Assembly: GCA_000231825.2 (NCBI GenBank) | Contig: JH720339.1 | Span: 557,285-621,284, forward strand | DNA length: 64,000 nt | Source of the DNA: Tetrahymena elliotti 4EA | Taxonomy: Eukaryota > Ciliophora > Oligohymenophorea > Hymenostomatida > Tetrahymenidae | Direction: 5' to 3' | Shown: in pieces, positions 1-13,079 of the stretch | How the letters are laid out: every line of letters begins with the position of its first letter | Numbering within the stretch: the first letter of the stretch is position 1 | Made by a program: the position numbers and the translations under genes | Notes under the pieces: generated by a model | What the model was told of the DNA's origin: nothing | The model's input: only the letters and a program-made list of their open reading frames with translations | Database searches by the model: none

Positions 1-2271
1 TTAAAAATAAAATTAATTTTTTAGATTTTTCCTTTATTTCCACATTAAAAGATAAGCCGCCTATATAGAAATATAATTACACTTTGATTTCTGTTGTAAT
101 CATATTAAATTTTGAATTCATAATAAAATATATTTTTGGTGTGTTTATTAAAACATAAAAATATTTTGTATGGAAAATAAAAACAAAAAATAATATTTTT
201 AATTGTTCATCAAATCGAATTTTTATTTTTTAAATAGTATTTTACTCTACTAACATAATCTAATTTAATTTACTACGTATCTTTCTTTGTCTTACAGTAG
301 AAATATAAATAACTTTGAGATTTATTATAGTTACACTCATCACTCTGAAAATTTAAATTAAATTCTTATTTTGATTATTTGAATAGGGAAATGTATTAAA
401 TATTATCTAAAATCTAGAATATAAGAATAATAATTTTAAGTAATATAATTAAAAGTAAATTTTTCTAAAAAGTTTAAAAGGGAAAAATCTAAGTAAAAAT
501 CCTCATGGCAAAGTTCTTTAATGAAAAAATTGATAGATTTCTCAGATGGTTGCCTAGTCTATCTGATAATTCATCTGATTTCATTTGTCTACTTATTTAA
601 TAGATATTTAAATAAATTACAGAAATGCTAATTTAATTTTAATGGAATAGAAATATTGATGAAAAAGCTCCTTAATGAAAAAATTGATATGATAATTCAA
701 ATAATTGTTAATTTGTCTAACAATTAGTTTGAACGATTTTTCAAATTTAAGATCTTTAATTTGTTTGAATTTTATAAAAATTTGTATGGTTAAATAATCA
801 ATAAGCATTTAATTGAATAATTAAAAGCAATCTATAATTTAAGTCTTTTGGCTAGTATGAAAAGAAAAAATTAAGTGGGAGGAATTATTCTGCTTAAATA
901 CTTGAATTAAATTATTTCTTATAAAGTTTTCAAGAGAATTAAATAATTATTTGATAGACTATAAGGTCACATGATTTTTTAAAAGAAAAATTAACTATGT
1001 TATTAAATAAATGAAGTAAACTAAAATAATTTGATTTTTCCAATGATTTGTTATTCATTTTACAAAATGTATTTTTGGATCACTAAGATTTATTACTTAC
1101 TTCTTAAAAAATATTAAGTTAAGTATGTAGTCAAATCGAAGTTTTTTTTTATTAATTTCATATGAAAATTAGATGAAATATGTTTTGAAATTATGCTTTC
1201 TTTTGAAATTTTCTAAATATCTAAGGTTACAAAAGTACGAATTTACAAAATATGTAAATTTATTTTGTAAATTCAATAACTATTTTGCTTGAAACTTAAC
1301 TCAATCAAATCCAATTAATTTTAGAATTAATGAAAAGAAAAGTACACTTCTTAATTTTCATATACTCAAATAATCTTTATCTTTTGAAATTAAAAAACAT
1401 TGTTAAATGTAAGTTTTTTTATCAAAATAACTTTTTTTATGTGAAATTTTGTTGAAAAGATATTTTTTGAGTAAATAAATATTTTAAAGCTAAATTTTAA
1501 CTAAATCAAATTATAATTAGAGAGCGCTCTAAAATACTATATGATAAGAGAATATGTGATAGTTAATGAAGCTAAAAAATCGATAGATAATTTGAGCAGC
1601 AGTGAGAAAGAAATTAAAAATACTAAAAAAATTTGAAATTTGATGTAATTTTTTGCTTTTTTCTTTCTAACAATATTTTTAGATATTGTAATTCAATTAA
1701 TTCTTTAATTATCATTTGATCTAAAAATTTTTAGTTTTCCCTCTTTCTTTCTATGAATTTTAGATAAAATGCTCTTAAATTTTGAAAATATGAAAGAGGA
1801 ATAAAAGTCTTTTAATTGTTTTAAAAAGAAGCAAACTTAAAATGTTTTAGATGGGGCATGCTAAGTTATTTTCTATTAGTTTCAATAAAATAAAATTAAA
1901 ATATTTTTTTATATGAATGAAGTCGATATCTAAGGTAGGATAGTCTTTTGATTAAAAAAAATTAGAAAAGAATAGATTGTAAACAGTAACTTAAGAATTT
2001 ATTAAATATCATAAGCATTCGTATTCTTTATTAGTTATAATGTTTAAATTGTCTACAAACTGTGGTCTCAGATATTTATAAAAATTATTTAATCAAAATA
2101 TTCAATTCAAAATAGCTTAAAAAAATCTTCTTATTTAAAATGGCTTCTTTAAACATTGGTGAACCCTTACCATAGGAATAACCTCTAAACATGTAGCCTG
2201 TGATTATGTAGATGTAGCCTGTTATTGCTAATCAATACTAATAGTAGCTTCTCTAAATTCAAAAACAATAA
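1..2271. other. AT-rich intergenic spacer
   Basis: No reading frame with conserved motifs or balanced codon use was found on either strand. Homopolymer A and T runs dominate. The stretch just before 2272 stays open in the downstream gene's frame for some way (TAG/TAA are sense), so a 5' extension of that gene cannot be excluded. Confidence 0.6.
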
Positions 2272-2988
2272 ATGATGTAAATGATGTAGAATATTTAGTA
2301 TGATGTCCCAGCTAACTGGACTTCTGAAACCACTCATTTAAAATACTCTCAATAAATCCTTTGTTGTGGCTAAAATTTAATTTACACTTAGACTTAAAAC
2401 TTAGGAAAAATAGAATTCCGTAGAGGAGGACCTTGTAAAATTTAGTGTCTTTATTGTGCTATTCCATGTTGCTGTTTTGATTGTTCAGAATGCAAAGAAT
2501 GCTATAATCATTTTGAGTTTGCTTATTTGTTTTAAAATATTCCAAATGAAACTTGCCCTATTGAAATAGAGATGTGCTGTCTTAAAACTGCTTTAATAAG
2601 ATACAAAGGAACAGTCATTGGAAAGGTAGAAATGTTAGTATCTGGCCTTTGCGCTACCTCTCCAAGAGTAATTGTCAAACCCATAGACGAATCTAGAGCC
2701 CCTATGATTTTAGTTCCTATTGTTAATTGCAATAATAGACTGGATATGATGAGTGGATATCGTTGTAAGTATCCTAGAAAAATTTAAGTGATTAAAAATG
2801 GACACCCATTCACAGAGATTGTTAACACTGAGGAGCCTAATCCTTGTTGTACTATGCCTTGGAGTATCAAGAATGCTTTTTACCCAAGAGGTGATATCCA
2901 CTTTGAACCGTCAATGAAAACTGATGAAAAGATATTGTTAGTCTGTGGGTGGATTATTTAATAAGCTGTTAATTCCTATGTTATTTGA
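2272..2988 (+). CDS. Cys-rich scramblase-like protein
   Basis: This is an intronless frame of 238 residues that ends at TGA and has many in-frame TAA/TAG (Gln). The start is the first of four closely spaced ATGs (MMQMMQNIQYDVP). An N-terminal Cys cluster (CKIQCLYCAIPCCCFDC, then CSECKEC) could bind metal or be acylated. The core has the pattern CC..ALIRYKGTVIGKV, which resembles the 'G..IG.V' strand of phospholipid scramblases, and the end (HFEPSMKTDEKILLVCGW) resembles their F-x-P...K.LL C-terminal strand and helix. Length matches the family (about 220-320 aa). If correct, it would move lipids passively between leaflets of a membrane. The match rests on weak pattern similarity, so another Cys-rich membrane-associated family is possible. 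It lies 1 kb from a lipid flippase gene. Confidence 0.55.
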
Positions 2989-4028
2989 TTATTATTTTTT
3001 TTAAATTTAAAAAGTTAATATTAGATTTGTAAAATACATTTTTTATAATTATGCTCTTTAATATGTTTTAATTGAAAGCATTATTTTTGTTAACTATGTT
3101 TTGAAAGGGAATACCATTTTTTAATCTGTTTTAATTTCCTAAAATTATCTATTTCCTTAATTCTCTATTTAAATTAACTAAAAATCAGTCTATTCTAATT
3201 AAGTTTTTGAATATTCCTAATCAACTAAATTAGCAGGAGTAGAATTATTCAATTTTAGATTAATCCCCTTGGTTGATTGAATTAACATTAGAAAATAATT
3301 ATTGTAAATCACCCTCATATCCATATATTTTGGATAAATAATTAGGAGGGTTACATCTCTTATTTACTACAAAATACATTTGCTTTACAAATTTTCAATT
3401 CAAGCATTTTCAAAAACACTTAAGGAAAAATATTTGAGTTTAATGGATTTACCTTTATAATATCAATTAATATAAAAATAGATTTATCATATCATGAGAA
3501 TTTTCCAATTGATTTTTTGTACCTTTGAGGATGATTTTAAATTAAGCCATTTCCATTTCACCTTATTTTTTCTACGATTGCTAGCAATTTTAACTTGGAT
3601 AAGTCTTTATTTCTTAAATTATCTTATTAGCTCAATTTCCTCTTTCCAACAAACCTAATAAATAAATTATAAATTGTGTGTGTATTTCCTTATTTTATTA
3701 TTTTTTGGTTAAATTGATTCACATCCACTAGATGCTTTGGTATTTCATTAAAAATTTTTGACACAAATAGATTAATTTATCCCTCAGTCAATCTTTTTGA
3801 TTTTCTGGTTTATTTGAATTGAGTTTTATTTATGAATGTAACTAGGAGAAATAATTAGTAAAATAATGTAGATAATATTAATTTTCAAAAATGAAAGGAT
3901 TACTAACTTATAAAAAATTAAATAATCATACAATATATTTATTTATTAACTAAACTTTTGAGTAATCTTTGTAAATTTAAATTTAATATCAATACTTAAT
4001 TCAGGGGTAAAATATTATGCAAATACTA
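2989..4028. other. intergenic spacer between convergent genes
   Basis: AT-rich sequence between the scramblase-like gene (+) and the flippase gene (-), which converge here. It should hold both 3' ends. No RNA gene or extra ORF was recognised. Confidence 0.6.
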
Positions 4029-7000
4029 TCATTGAGATAAATGTTCAGAGCTAGCTCTATTAAGAGCGCTTCTTAAAACCTTTTCATCATCTGTAGGTTC
4101 AATTTTCATTCTTAAAAGATGAATGACAAGCATAGGAATCAAAGCTATTAATATTATTCCTATTAAGATACCTATTGTTTAGATTTTCCAAATATTACCT
4201 ATATCAAACTATGGTTACAAGAAAATTAAAATAATGAGATAAATTAATAGCGAAAGACCAATAAAAAGCCATTAAATCAGATTTATCTTTTTGATCTATA
4301 TTTCAAATAAAAAATATTAAAAATTTTAATGAATTCTAATATTGTAAAATTACAGAGTAAATTTTGGAGAAAATCATAAAATACTCAGTTATTATTAATT
4401 CAAAAAGAACTAATGTTTCTATATTTAAAAAGTACTATCTTTAGAAGAAAGTGAAAATTAGCATCATTAGTACAGTAGCCTGTTTAGTTAATTAAATAAT
4501 TATTATAATGAATTTGCTATCTATAAAATATATTAGTTACTTAGTAAACAGCTTTCCATATCCAAGAAAAGAATGTTCTTAAATTCAAATGTCTTCCTTT
4601 CAAAGCAGATTTGTAAAGCTAAGGAAAAGAGATACAAGTATTTATCTTTTTTGTTAAAAAATCAAAATTAAAATATATGCTGATTTTATTATTTTTACAT
4701 CTATATCTGAATCCATTATGAGAGTTAGTACAGGGAAAATAGTAAATATAGAAGTATAGCATAATAAAATTTATGCATTAAAGATTTACATAGTTATAGT
4801 GTAAAATACTCCAACAAAAATCAGTTCAATAAAAGCAATTACTAATCCTCTTTGATATACAAATGAACACATAGATACTGCTTTTTTGTAACATCTTCCA
4901 TGCCAGAGTAAGAGTTAATTAAGATAATAAAATTCAGGAATAGTAACATCTGCAGCTAACTATGCTAATTTATTATTGCAATCACTTATACCTATTCCCA
5001 GATGAGCGCTTTATATCATTCCTACGTCATTAGCTCCATCTCCTATTGCAGCTATTCTATAATCAGTAAACTCTTTTATTAAATCTACTATCTAATGCTT
5101 TTATTGAGGAGTGCATCTTTATTTAAAAAATAACAATTATTATTTTTAAAATCGAATTAAAGTTGTATTTTATCTCCAAAAAAGTGATTAAATTTGTAGA
5201 AATAATTCACTTTTCAAGAATTGCAAAAGGATTTTCTGAAGATTATTTTTTCTTTTTTCAAGCTATTAAGCAAAAATAAAAATAAAAATGCTATTTGGTT
5301 TATTTACTCACACAAGAGAACAGACGCTGCTCTAGTGCATACATTAACAAGCTGTTTTTTATCAACTTCCATAGCAACACTTAGAGATTATCCATCCATA
5401 ACTAGTATTTACTTTTTAGAGTTTCTGTCACTATTAATATACATGAGCTTTGCTTTTATATCAATATCGTCATAAACTTTCTTGACAATATTAAAATGTT
5501 GATCATTTTATTTAATTCCAGATTGAATGGCTGCACTTATTGTTGTTTACATACTATCACCTTTTTTATTCATATAATATTATTAAATCAAGATTTAAAA
5601 TTAAATAATTTACCTGTGACAATCCATACAGATATGCCAGCTAATGTAAGGGTTTCAATAGTTTATTAAACACCATCTCTCAGCTAATCCTCCACTCCAA
5701 CTATTCCTAAAAATTCCATATCTTTTTCAAACTAATCAAACATTTGTGTTGGGCTTTAAACAGTATTTCTCATCAAAGGAGAACTCATGTTAAGATTTAA
5801 ATGCTTATTTTATTAAGCTTACTTCCATTTATTGTAATCATTTTGATCTATTTATTTTTATGCAAAGACCATTACTCTAATTCCTTCACTTCCTATGTTA
5901 GAGCTTTCTTCATTAATGAATTTTCTTGAGGATTCAATAACAAGATCTGCCATTTCTCTAGCTGATCCCTTAACATAATAAATAATCTTTTAGCTACTTA
6001 AGTGCTTTACAATAATTCCCATCCTATTTTTTTCTGAGGAGAACTCAAATAAGTCTAATATTTAATAATAATCCTTATTTTCTCTACAATTTTCTATCCC
6101 TATCGTTTCTTCATTTCTAGTTACCAACTTTATACCCAATTACTCAGCAAATTAAACAAAGGCCACTAATATTACCAATAAAATGTTACCATATAGTTTA
6201 TATTTAATATTTTTTACCTTCTTCTTGAGATTCACCATAAAATTTACTTTATCTTGAAACGAGTTCCATTCCAGGATAAACAGTGTTACAAATGCACATA
6301 GCATTAACTAAATCTCTAAATATCTCTTCCTTTGCACGCTTCTACAATTTATAATCATTTGATTATGTCTACATAAAAAGCTAAAATAAAAAAAAGGAAA
6401 TTAGTTTTCAAAAATGTACACTAGAAGAATTGAGCTGATAATTTGCAAGTGGCTCTAAATATCTCTAGCATTAATTAATAATAATTGATTGCATAACTAT
6501 CATATCCTCTTCATGTGTGTAAGTAGCTTACTCTAAAGCTACTCTATTTAATGTCATTTCATTCTTAGTTAAAGTTCCTGTTTTATCTGCTAACAAGTAC
6601 TAAACTCTTCCTAATTCCTCAGGAATATTCTATTTAATAAGAAAATTTAAATTTGATGACACTAATTACTATTATTATTATTACTTAGTCCTTAAAGTTA
6701 ACTCCTTCCATATCTTGGTCATTATTTATTTTAAAAGTAAAATAGATTTTTACAATTTCAAGATTTATTTTCAAGCAGACTGGAATAATATTACAAAGCA
6801 AAATCAGATACCTACATTAATTTAAAATTTTTGATTTCTTGGATTTAACTTTTTAATAATATTGATTACCTTATAAAGTCAATCATAATCCTGATTGAAG
6901 TCATAATATTTCCCTTAATAATAACTATCAAGCAAGAATAAAAAATTACAACCAAGAAAAAGATTTTCATCAAAAAATTAGCTTCTATGTCGAATTTTCC

Positions 7001-8673
7001 GATTTTGAATCTTGGATATTTGATATTCATGTTTGTTTTAGTTTCACAGCCGTTGTAAATAACTAAACCTATTTATTTTATAAGTCAAATTTTGAATTTG
7101 TTAAGCATATAATTTAGTTCAAATAATTACCTAAAATAAACCCATTTGATACTGTACTATTTTACCATATTGTATTTTCAATAGTAACTTTTTCAACATA
7201 CTTGTTATATCCATCATTTAGTTAGAAGGTAGCCTCAAACTGGTTGTAATTTGCAGATGGTGGAGGGACTACTATAAAACCATCTGTGTCAATCAATTGA
7301 AAATAATCATTGGAGCGTTTTTTAATATCTTATTAGAAATAATTAATAGCTTTTCTTTTATATTATTTAGTTTTTCCATCGAAGTAATCAGTTTTGATTA
7401 AAATATTTCCATTTAAATTACTATTATTACATAACATTTAGTTTAATTATATTTTTCATTTAGATAATTAGTTTTTAATTACCTAGAGTACAAAATTAGC
7501 AAATCAGCTGGAGCTGGTTAGCCTTCTTACAATTCTATTATCTAACCAATCTTAAGTTCCTAGATTTTTACATCTTGATATTAATTTTAATGATCAAGTA
7601 CCTTACAAATTGTCTAGTTATACTTTTAGTCCTGTACATATATTCTAATATTGTCATAAACTTTTTTATTATAAATATTTTGTTAATAAACTTAACTCTA
7701 ATTCATTAATATTTTTATTCAAATCAAGGAGAGTTTAATTAAAAAATGTATTTATTTTATTATTTCCTATCACAAATACTGATAGAAAGTTAAGCTAAAT
7801 ATGTTGGTTGCATTTTAGCTTACTTTCAGCTTAGTTTAAGAGGTTATAATAATTGAAAAAAGAAAGTATTTTTAGCTAAACCGAAAATTAAACACATATT
7901 TGCATATTTTGAGTAGATAGATATATAAACAGCAATAATTTGTAATTACCTTCTCGAGCCATTACTAGAAAAATAATAAAAATAACAGGAGAAAGATAGG
8001 TGTAGACATATCCTACCTTCAAGTCATATATAAATTAAGATATCGTTATTATAAGGAAAAGAATGTTCATAAAATTTTAGAAATGGTTCCATAGTACCAT
8101 TGGTAAAAAGGTTAAAAGTGAATATTTTGAGTTTTTAATTGAATTTGATTGGTAATTTTGAGGGAAAGTATCACCATTTATGTATATTTATCTCTCAACT
8201 TTCTATGGAACAGGCCTACTAATTTAATTTTTTAATTTTTGGAAGAATGATTGTTTGTAGCTTATTTCTTATTTTGGTTTTGTTTTGAGCAACGGTTCTT
8301 TTATTTACATGCATTATTCATTTCTGATTACATTTTATTTATATTTTTCATTTACTCCTAATTAACTTGTATCATTTATTGGTATTGTAAGAAAGCTGCT
8401 TGATTTTGATGAGTTTTACATCCGATTTTGGCTATTATTCATCTATCTTTAACTTTATTTGTTGCTGCTATTGAAGGAGTTGGAAGTGTTAGATTTATTC
8501 CCTTCAATATCTATTAATATATTGTTATTATTGTCCTATTAATTGCGATTTACTGCTCTAGGATTATTATTTCTAATTATCAATTAGGGTTAGTCTACTA
8601 AATCTTTTGACTCCTCTATTAGCGACTCCTTATTATTGTAAGAATTTCCTTCATTAATTGCTTTATGAGCCAT
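4029..8673 (-). CDS. P4-type phospholipid flippase, Neo1/ATP9 group
   Basis: Multi-exon P-type ATPase of roughly 1,200 residues that would use ATP to move phospholipid to the cytosolic leaflet of Golgi or endosomal membranes. Exon 1 (8673 to 7950) starts MAHKAINEGN and encodes a Gln/Asn/Ser-rich head, then the P4 signature region TFLPMVLWNHFQNFMN, an SQF helix and LKVGYVYTYLSP. Next exons, by phase-consistent splicing: 7660-7483 (PAPADLLILYSR), 7420-7131, 7068-6870, 6811-6685, then one starting at 6629. Phosphorylation site: NIPEELGRVQYLLADKTGTLT (about 6570-6629); the IPEELGR context is typical of Neo1/ATP9. Hinge: AIGDGANDVGMIQ (about 5010-5060). The C-terminus is a last membrane helix and a short polar tail ending ASSEHLSQ before TGA. 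The A-domain motif normally DGET reads FDGKT here (about 7390). Later exon borders, including an intron near 4300-4354, were not fully resolved. Confidence 0.93.
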
Positions 8674-8723
8674 TTATAACCTCCGATCAAGTCAAGTAAT
8701 CTAATATATGTTTGTTCAGAATA

Positions 8724-9068
8724 TCAATAAATTTCTGTTGCTAACTTGTTGATATTAGTATAAGAATTAAAACACTAATATTTAATTTTCACTTATAAAT
8801 TACTTTGTTTGCAATACTTACTTTATAAATTGGCTAAATTTCTTTATTATGTATTGATGATTATCAGCATTTCCTTTTGTGCTTGCTTGATATCTGTATG
8901 TAATACAAATACACCAAAAAACTACTTCAATCAAAAATTTTTAATTTTCTAAATATCTTAAACTCTTCCATAGACTAAATTGATTTATTGCTTACTTTTT
9001 TTTCCTAATATTGCATCCTCATACATTGATAAATATAGATCTTTAAAATTGACAAAAGCATTTTTCAT
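8724..9068 (-). CDS. possible small spliced gene
   Basis: A tentative model of three exons, 9068-8996, 8893-8822 and 8740-8724, gives 53 residues starting MKNAFVNFKDLYLSMYEDAILGKK. Both introns start GTAAG and end in AG (ACAG, TTAG), and phases agree. The predicted protein is short and helical with no recognised domain. Just downstream a second frame (QKFIDILNKHILDYLT then TGA at 8687) also looks coding, so the last exon may be wrong. It lies directly upstream of the flippase start in the same direction and could instead be a spliced 5' leader of that transcript. Confidence 0.3.
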
Positions 9069-10032
9069 ATAAAAATTATAATTTTTATTTTATTTTTAAT
9101 GCGATAAATTAGAAATTGAAATATTCAAATATCTCTCTTGATTTATCTTATTCTATCTAGTAAAAATCTACAATATATAAATTATTAGATTATTTTAATA
9201 TTAAAGTAGTCTCAAACTAAATATTTATTCAAAATAAAAAGTCAATTAAAATACATTCATTTAAGATACTTATTTTTTTGAATATTTAAAAATGAAATAT
9301 GAGATTTCGATTAAAATAAAAAATGTTTTGAATCAATAATGCATAATTTAAATTGAGATGAATAAAAAAAATAGATAGATTTATTAAGGGGGATCTAAAT
9401 GTGCTTATTACATTCTTACAAATATTATTCATTACTTATTTTAGTATTTAAAAAAAAGAATTGATATTTTTCAGTCAGTGAAATCAAAAAATTCTTTTTA
9501 AATTTTAATTTTGACAATTGATTGAATATTTAATGCAAGAATTATTAATAACTCTATGTAACTCTATTTTACTCTTTCTTCATCCTTACATGAAAATATA
9601 TATTAGTTATACCAATATTATTAAAAATGAAGTTTTTATAATTTTAATGATTCTTTGTTGTTCTAAAAAAGGTACTTCATTATTATGAAATGTGAATAAA
9701 ATCTATCAATCAAATTATTTTTTTAAAACATTTATCTTTGGTAATTTTGGAACAATTAATTATTTAAATTTGACTGTCTATATTATTAAGCTTTAATTTA
9801 AGGTAAATAATATGATAATTTAAAAAAACAATAGACATATTTTATTCGATAGATTTAAAATTTAAAAAAGAATGAAAATATATGTATTATTTTTTATTTA
9901 AAAAGTTAACAATTTTCTGTTGAAATTTCTATCATTTTTTATTTAATTAAGCAGATTTCCATTGTTTCAAAATAGATAGAATTAATAATTAAAAAAAAGA
10001 TATTTATTTAGTAAATTAATTGCTTAACTTAG
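9069..10032. other. intergenic spacer, divergent promoters
   Basis: AT-rich sequence between the minus-strand genes and the plus-strand isomerase gene. It must hold the 5' region of both. No conserved motif was recognised. Confidence 0.55.
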
Positions 10033-11410
10033 ATGGAAAAGACAAGTAAAAAGCTCATCTAAATTTTAGCTGGATTCTAATAATACGAATGGGGTAAAAT
10101 TGGAGAAGACAGTTAAGTTTATTAGATAGCCAAGTGCTGGAAAAAAAATTTGCCATTAAATTAACCATATGCTGAGCTTTGGATGGGTACTCATGTAAAC
10201 TGCCCTTCCTTAGTAATAATTGATGATAATATAAACATAAAGTTAGGAGATTTAATTGGTACTTAACCAAATGTTTATTTAGGAAAAGAAATTTAGTAAA
10301 AATACAATCTGAAAGACAAACTGCCTTTTTTATTCAAAATTTTGAGTGTCAATAAGGCTTTAAGTATTTAATCACATCCTGACAAAGAGCTAGCTAAAAA
10401 ATTGTTTGAAAAATTTCCTAATGTTTATAAAGATCCCAATCATAAACCTGAAATGTGTATTGCTTTAACTGAGTATGAAGTTCTATGCAATTTTTGCAAA
10501 CCTGTTGAGATTGTTAAAAACCTTGAAGAAACTCCAGAATTAATGGAAGTTATTAATAATCAAGAGCTAGTGACTAAATTTATCTAAGATTAATCAAAAG
10601 AAAATCTAAAAAGCGTATTTTGTGCTTTATTTGATGCTACTCAAGAAAGTATTACAAAATAAGTGCAAAAATTGATTCTAAGAGTGTAACAAAAGAAATA
10701 TAAAAATGAGAGAGATCAATTAGTCTTAAAATTAAATTAATAATATCCAAACGATATTGGAATATTTATTAGTTACTTGCTTAATTATTTTAAAATGAAT
10801 TAAGGTGAATGTCTTATCATGGCTGCTAATGAGCCTCATGCTTATATTTCAGGAGAATGTATCGAATGTAATACATTAGAAATTACACTAAAAGCTATCA
10901 TAGATTATCAAACTAAATTATTATCAATACATAAAAATAGGTATGGCTGCATCTGATAATGTTGTTAGAGCTGGTTTGACTCCAAAATTCAAGGATAAAG
11001 CCACATTATGCGATGTAAGTTAAAATTGTTAGTAAGTAGAGTAATTATAGTTTTTTTTATTTATAAAATAGATGCTTACTTATGAAATGAAAGACCCTGC
11101 AATCTTAAAATCATAAGTTACTTATTAAAATGAAGCATAATGTTAAATGATTGAGCTGTTTAGCCCAGAAGAATACAAAGATTTTAGCTGTCTCAAAGTA
11201 AGATCAATAGAAGGAGATATATCTAAATCAATACAATTAGAAAGTGGAAGCATATTTTTAGTAATTGAAGGACAAGCTTAAGTATTTGCAGATAAATAAA
11301 ATAAAGTGAATATTAATAAAGGAGATACTTACTTTGTTCCTGCTAATATTGAGTTTACATTTAAAAACACTTCAAATTTAACAGTATTCATTTGTTATAG
11401 TAGATATTGA
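10033..11410 (+). CDS. mannose-6-phosphate isomerase
   Basis: Type I phosphomannose isomerase, which interconverts fructose 6-phosphate and mannose 6-phosphate in the cytosol and feeds GDP-mannose and glycosylation. Model: join(10033..10867, 10941..11014, 11072..11410), 415 aa, normal for the family. Visible family blocks are PYAELWMGTHVNCPS near the N-terminus, LSIQSHPDK (Gln113 and His115), NHKPEM (Glu140), NEPHAYISGECIEC (His269), and after the first intron MAASDNVVRAGLTPKFKD with TLCDMLTYE. The four named residues are the expected zinc ligands. Intron 1 (73 nt) and intron 2 (57 nt) are GTAA...TAG and removing them restores the family sequence across each joint. Many in-frame TAA/TAG codons sit in well-conserved protein, which directly supports the ciliate code. 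Confidence 0.97.
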
Positions 11411-11619
11411 AGAATAGAATAAGTCTTAGATAAAGAATCTATTGTAGTGTTAACATAATCACCTAAGCATTTATTTATTTCCATGAAATAATTTGATTTT
11501 AAAACTTAGTTTAAAATATTTTTCTATTATTGTAAATACTTATTCAATCCCTAAACAAAAATATAATTGCAAAAACTTTTTGGAACAAAAATATATCAAA
11601 TTCTTGAACTTTAATTTCA

Positions 11620-12960
11620 AAAATTTTTTAATTTTGTAAAAAATATGGAATAAAGTATGTATATGATTGTCCTTTTAATTCGCTTACTGATAAAAATTTT
11701 ATCAAATACTTATTATTTGTTAGAAAAAAATTCTGATTACTATCAAATCCAGATTTCAAAGATATGTTATATTTTTGATATTACCTTTAAAAGTTCAATT
11801 TATATTTTAGAAATATTGCTTATTACTAAATGGCAATAATCATAATATTAATAATAATACTTTAGTTAAAAATATGATAGCATTAAAGATTAGAATAACT
11901 AAAAGAGTGCTTAGATGCTAAAAACAGATTAATGTTATTGATTTAAAAAATTAATAAAATTAGGTTATTAATAATGCAAATGGGTAAAGATAAGAAGAGT
12001 AAATTTAGTAAAAAACGAAGAAGGAAAATAAGAACATATTGATTTCCAAAGAAAAGTAAATATAATAAGAATAAAATGGAAAGATTGAAAAAAAAAAAAA
12101 AAAGAAGATAAAAAATAAGAAATAAAATAAAACAATCAACCACACTAACCATGGATATGTAGAGCTTGTAAGGCTACGAATAAACTAAAACATAAGATTT
12201 GCATAGAATGCAAATTGGCAAAGTTTCAAAGATATGATAGAATGAGAAAAGATTTTGGATAGTAAGATTACTTATTTATCTTTTTTATAGATTTTGAGTG
12301 CAATTCTGTTAATGGTCAATTTGAAATCATAGAATTTCCACTAAAAGTTCTTGATGTAAGTAAAAATGAGATTGTTGAATCTTTTGCTTCATATGTTAAA
12401 CCTAGTTCTAGTATAACAAATTTTATAACTCGTTTAACTAAAATAACAAATGAACATGTAAAAGATGCTCCTATCCTTTAGTAAGTCTTAGTAAATGTTG
12501 AAAATTTCTTGTAAAAATATCTAGATGCAGGAATTGATAAATGTGTAGTTGTTTATGACAATGATAGTGACTCCCAATTTTTGTTTAATGAAAAGAAAAG
12601 AAAAAACTTAATACTCCCTACAATCTTTGAGAAATATATTTGCCTAAAATCAGTTTTCCCTATTGAAATCGGTAATTAAGCACCTGGAGGTTTAGCTAAA
12701 ATGCTTTAATTTTTAAACATTTAATTCGAAGGTAGGTAGCATTCCGGTTCTGATGATGCTATGAATTAAGCCAGAGTTGGATAAAAACTATTATAATTAG
12801 GTTACAACTTCTCAAAAAGATAAGAAATAGCATTAGGATAGCCTATGCAGGACTTAACAAAGAATAAAGAAGGGCATTGAAAAATCTGAATAAGTAAGGT
12901 TTGCTTAAGTAAAATAAAATGTGATGAGTCTATTCCAATAAAAGAAAATCCTCATCAACA
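11620..12960 (+). repeat. tandem duplication, unit 1
   Basis: This unit matches 13080-15300. Shared landmarks include upstream noncoding sequence (taattttgtaaaaaatatg near 11633 and 13093, then a similar stretch ending tttgttag), the exonuclease gene and a downstream remnant (gatgagt..attccaa/ct..aaaagaaaatc, near 12932 and 15247). Copies are clearly diverged, and each has indels relative to the other. Boundaries are approximate. Confidence 0.75.
11874..12880 (+). pseudogene. ERI1-like exonuclease copy 1, frameshifted
   Basis: The catalytic half is open in one frame (12089 to TGA at 12878-12880): a RanBP2-type zinc finger (W-x-C-xx-C-xxx-N-x6-C-xx-C, WICRACKATNKLKHKICIEC), FIDFECNS, DSDSQF and HSGSDDAMNQAR. 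These supply the D, E, D, H and D of a DEDDh exonuclease. The Gln/Lys-rich head that matches copy 2 (for example NQVINNANGQ) is in another frame, starting around 11874. The two frames meet at a run of 16 A (12088-12103). One more A would join them. Without that, the second frame meets TGA at 12086-12088 and has no ATG before 12242. The tail is also shorter than in copy 2. It could be a decaying duplicate or a sequencing error in the A run. Confidence 0.75.
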
Positions 12961-13079
12961 AATGATATCTTATAAGCATTTAATTAAAAATATACTTTAT
13001 TCTCTTTAAAATAAGGAGGTTTTTTTATTAAAATTATTTTCTACAAAGTTATTTTAAATTTTGAAAAATTTTCTATTCT

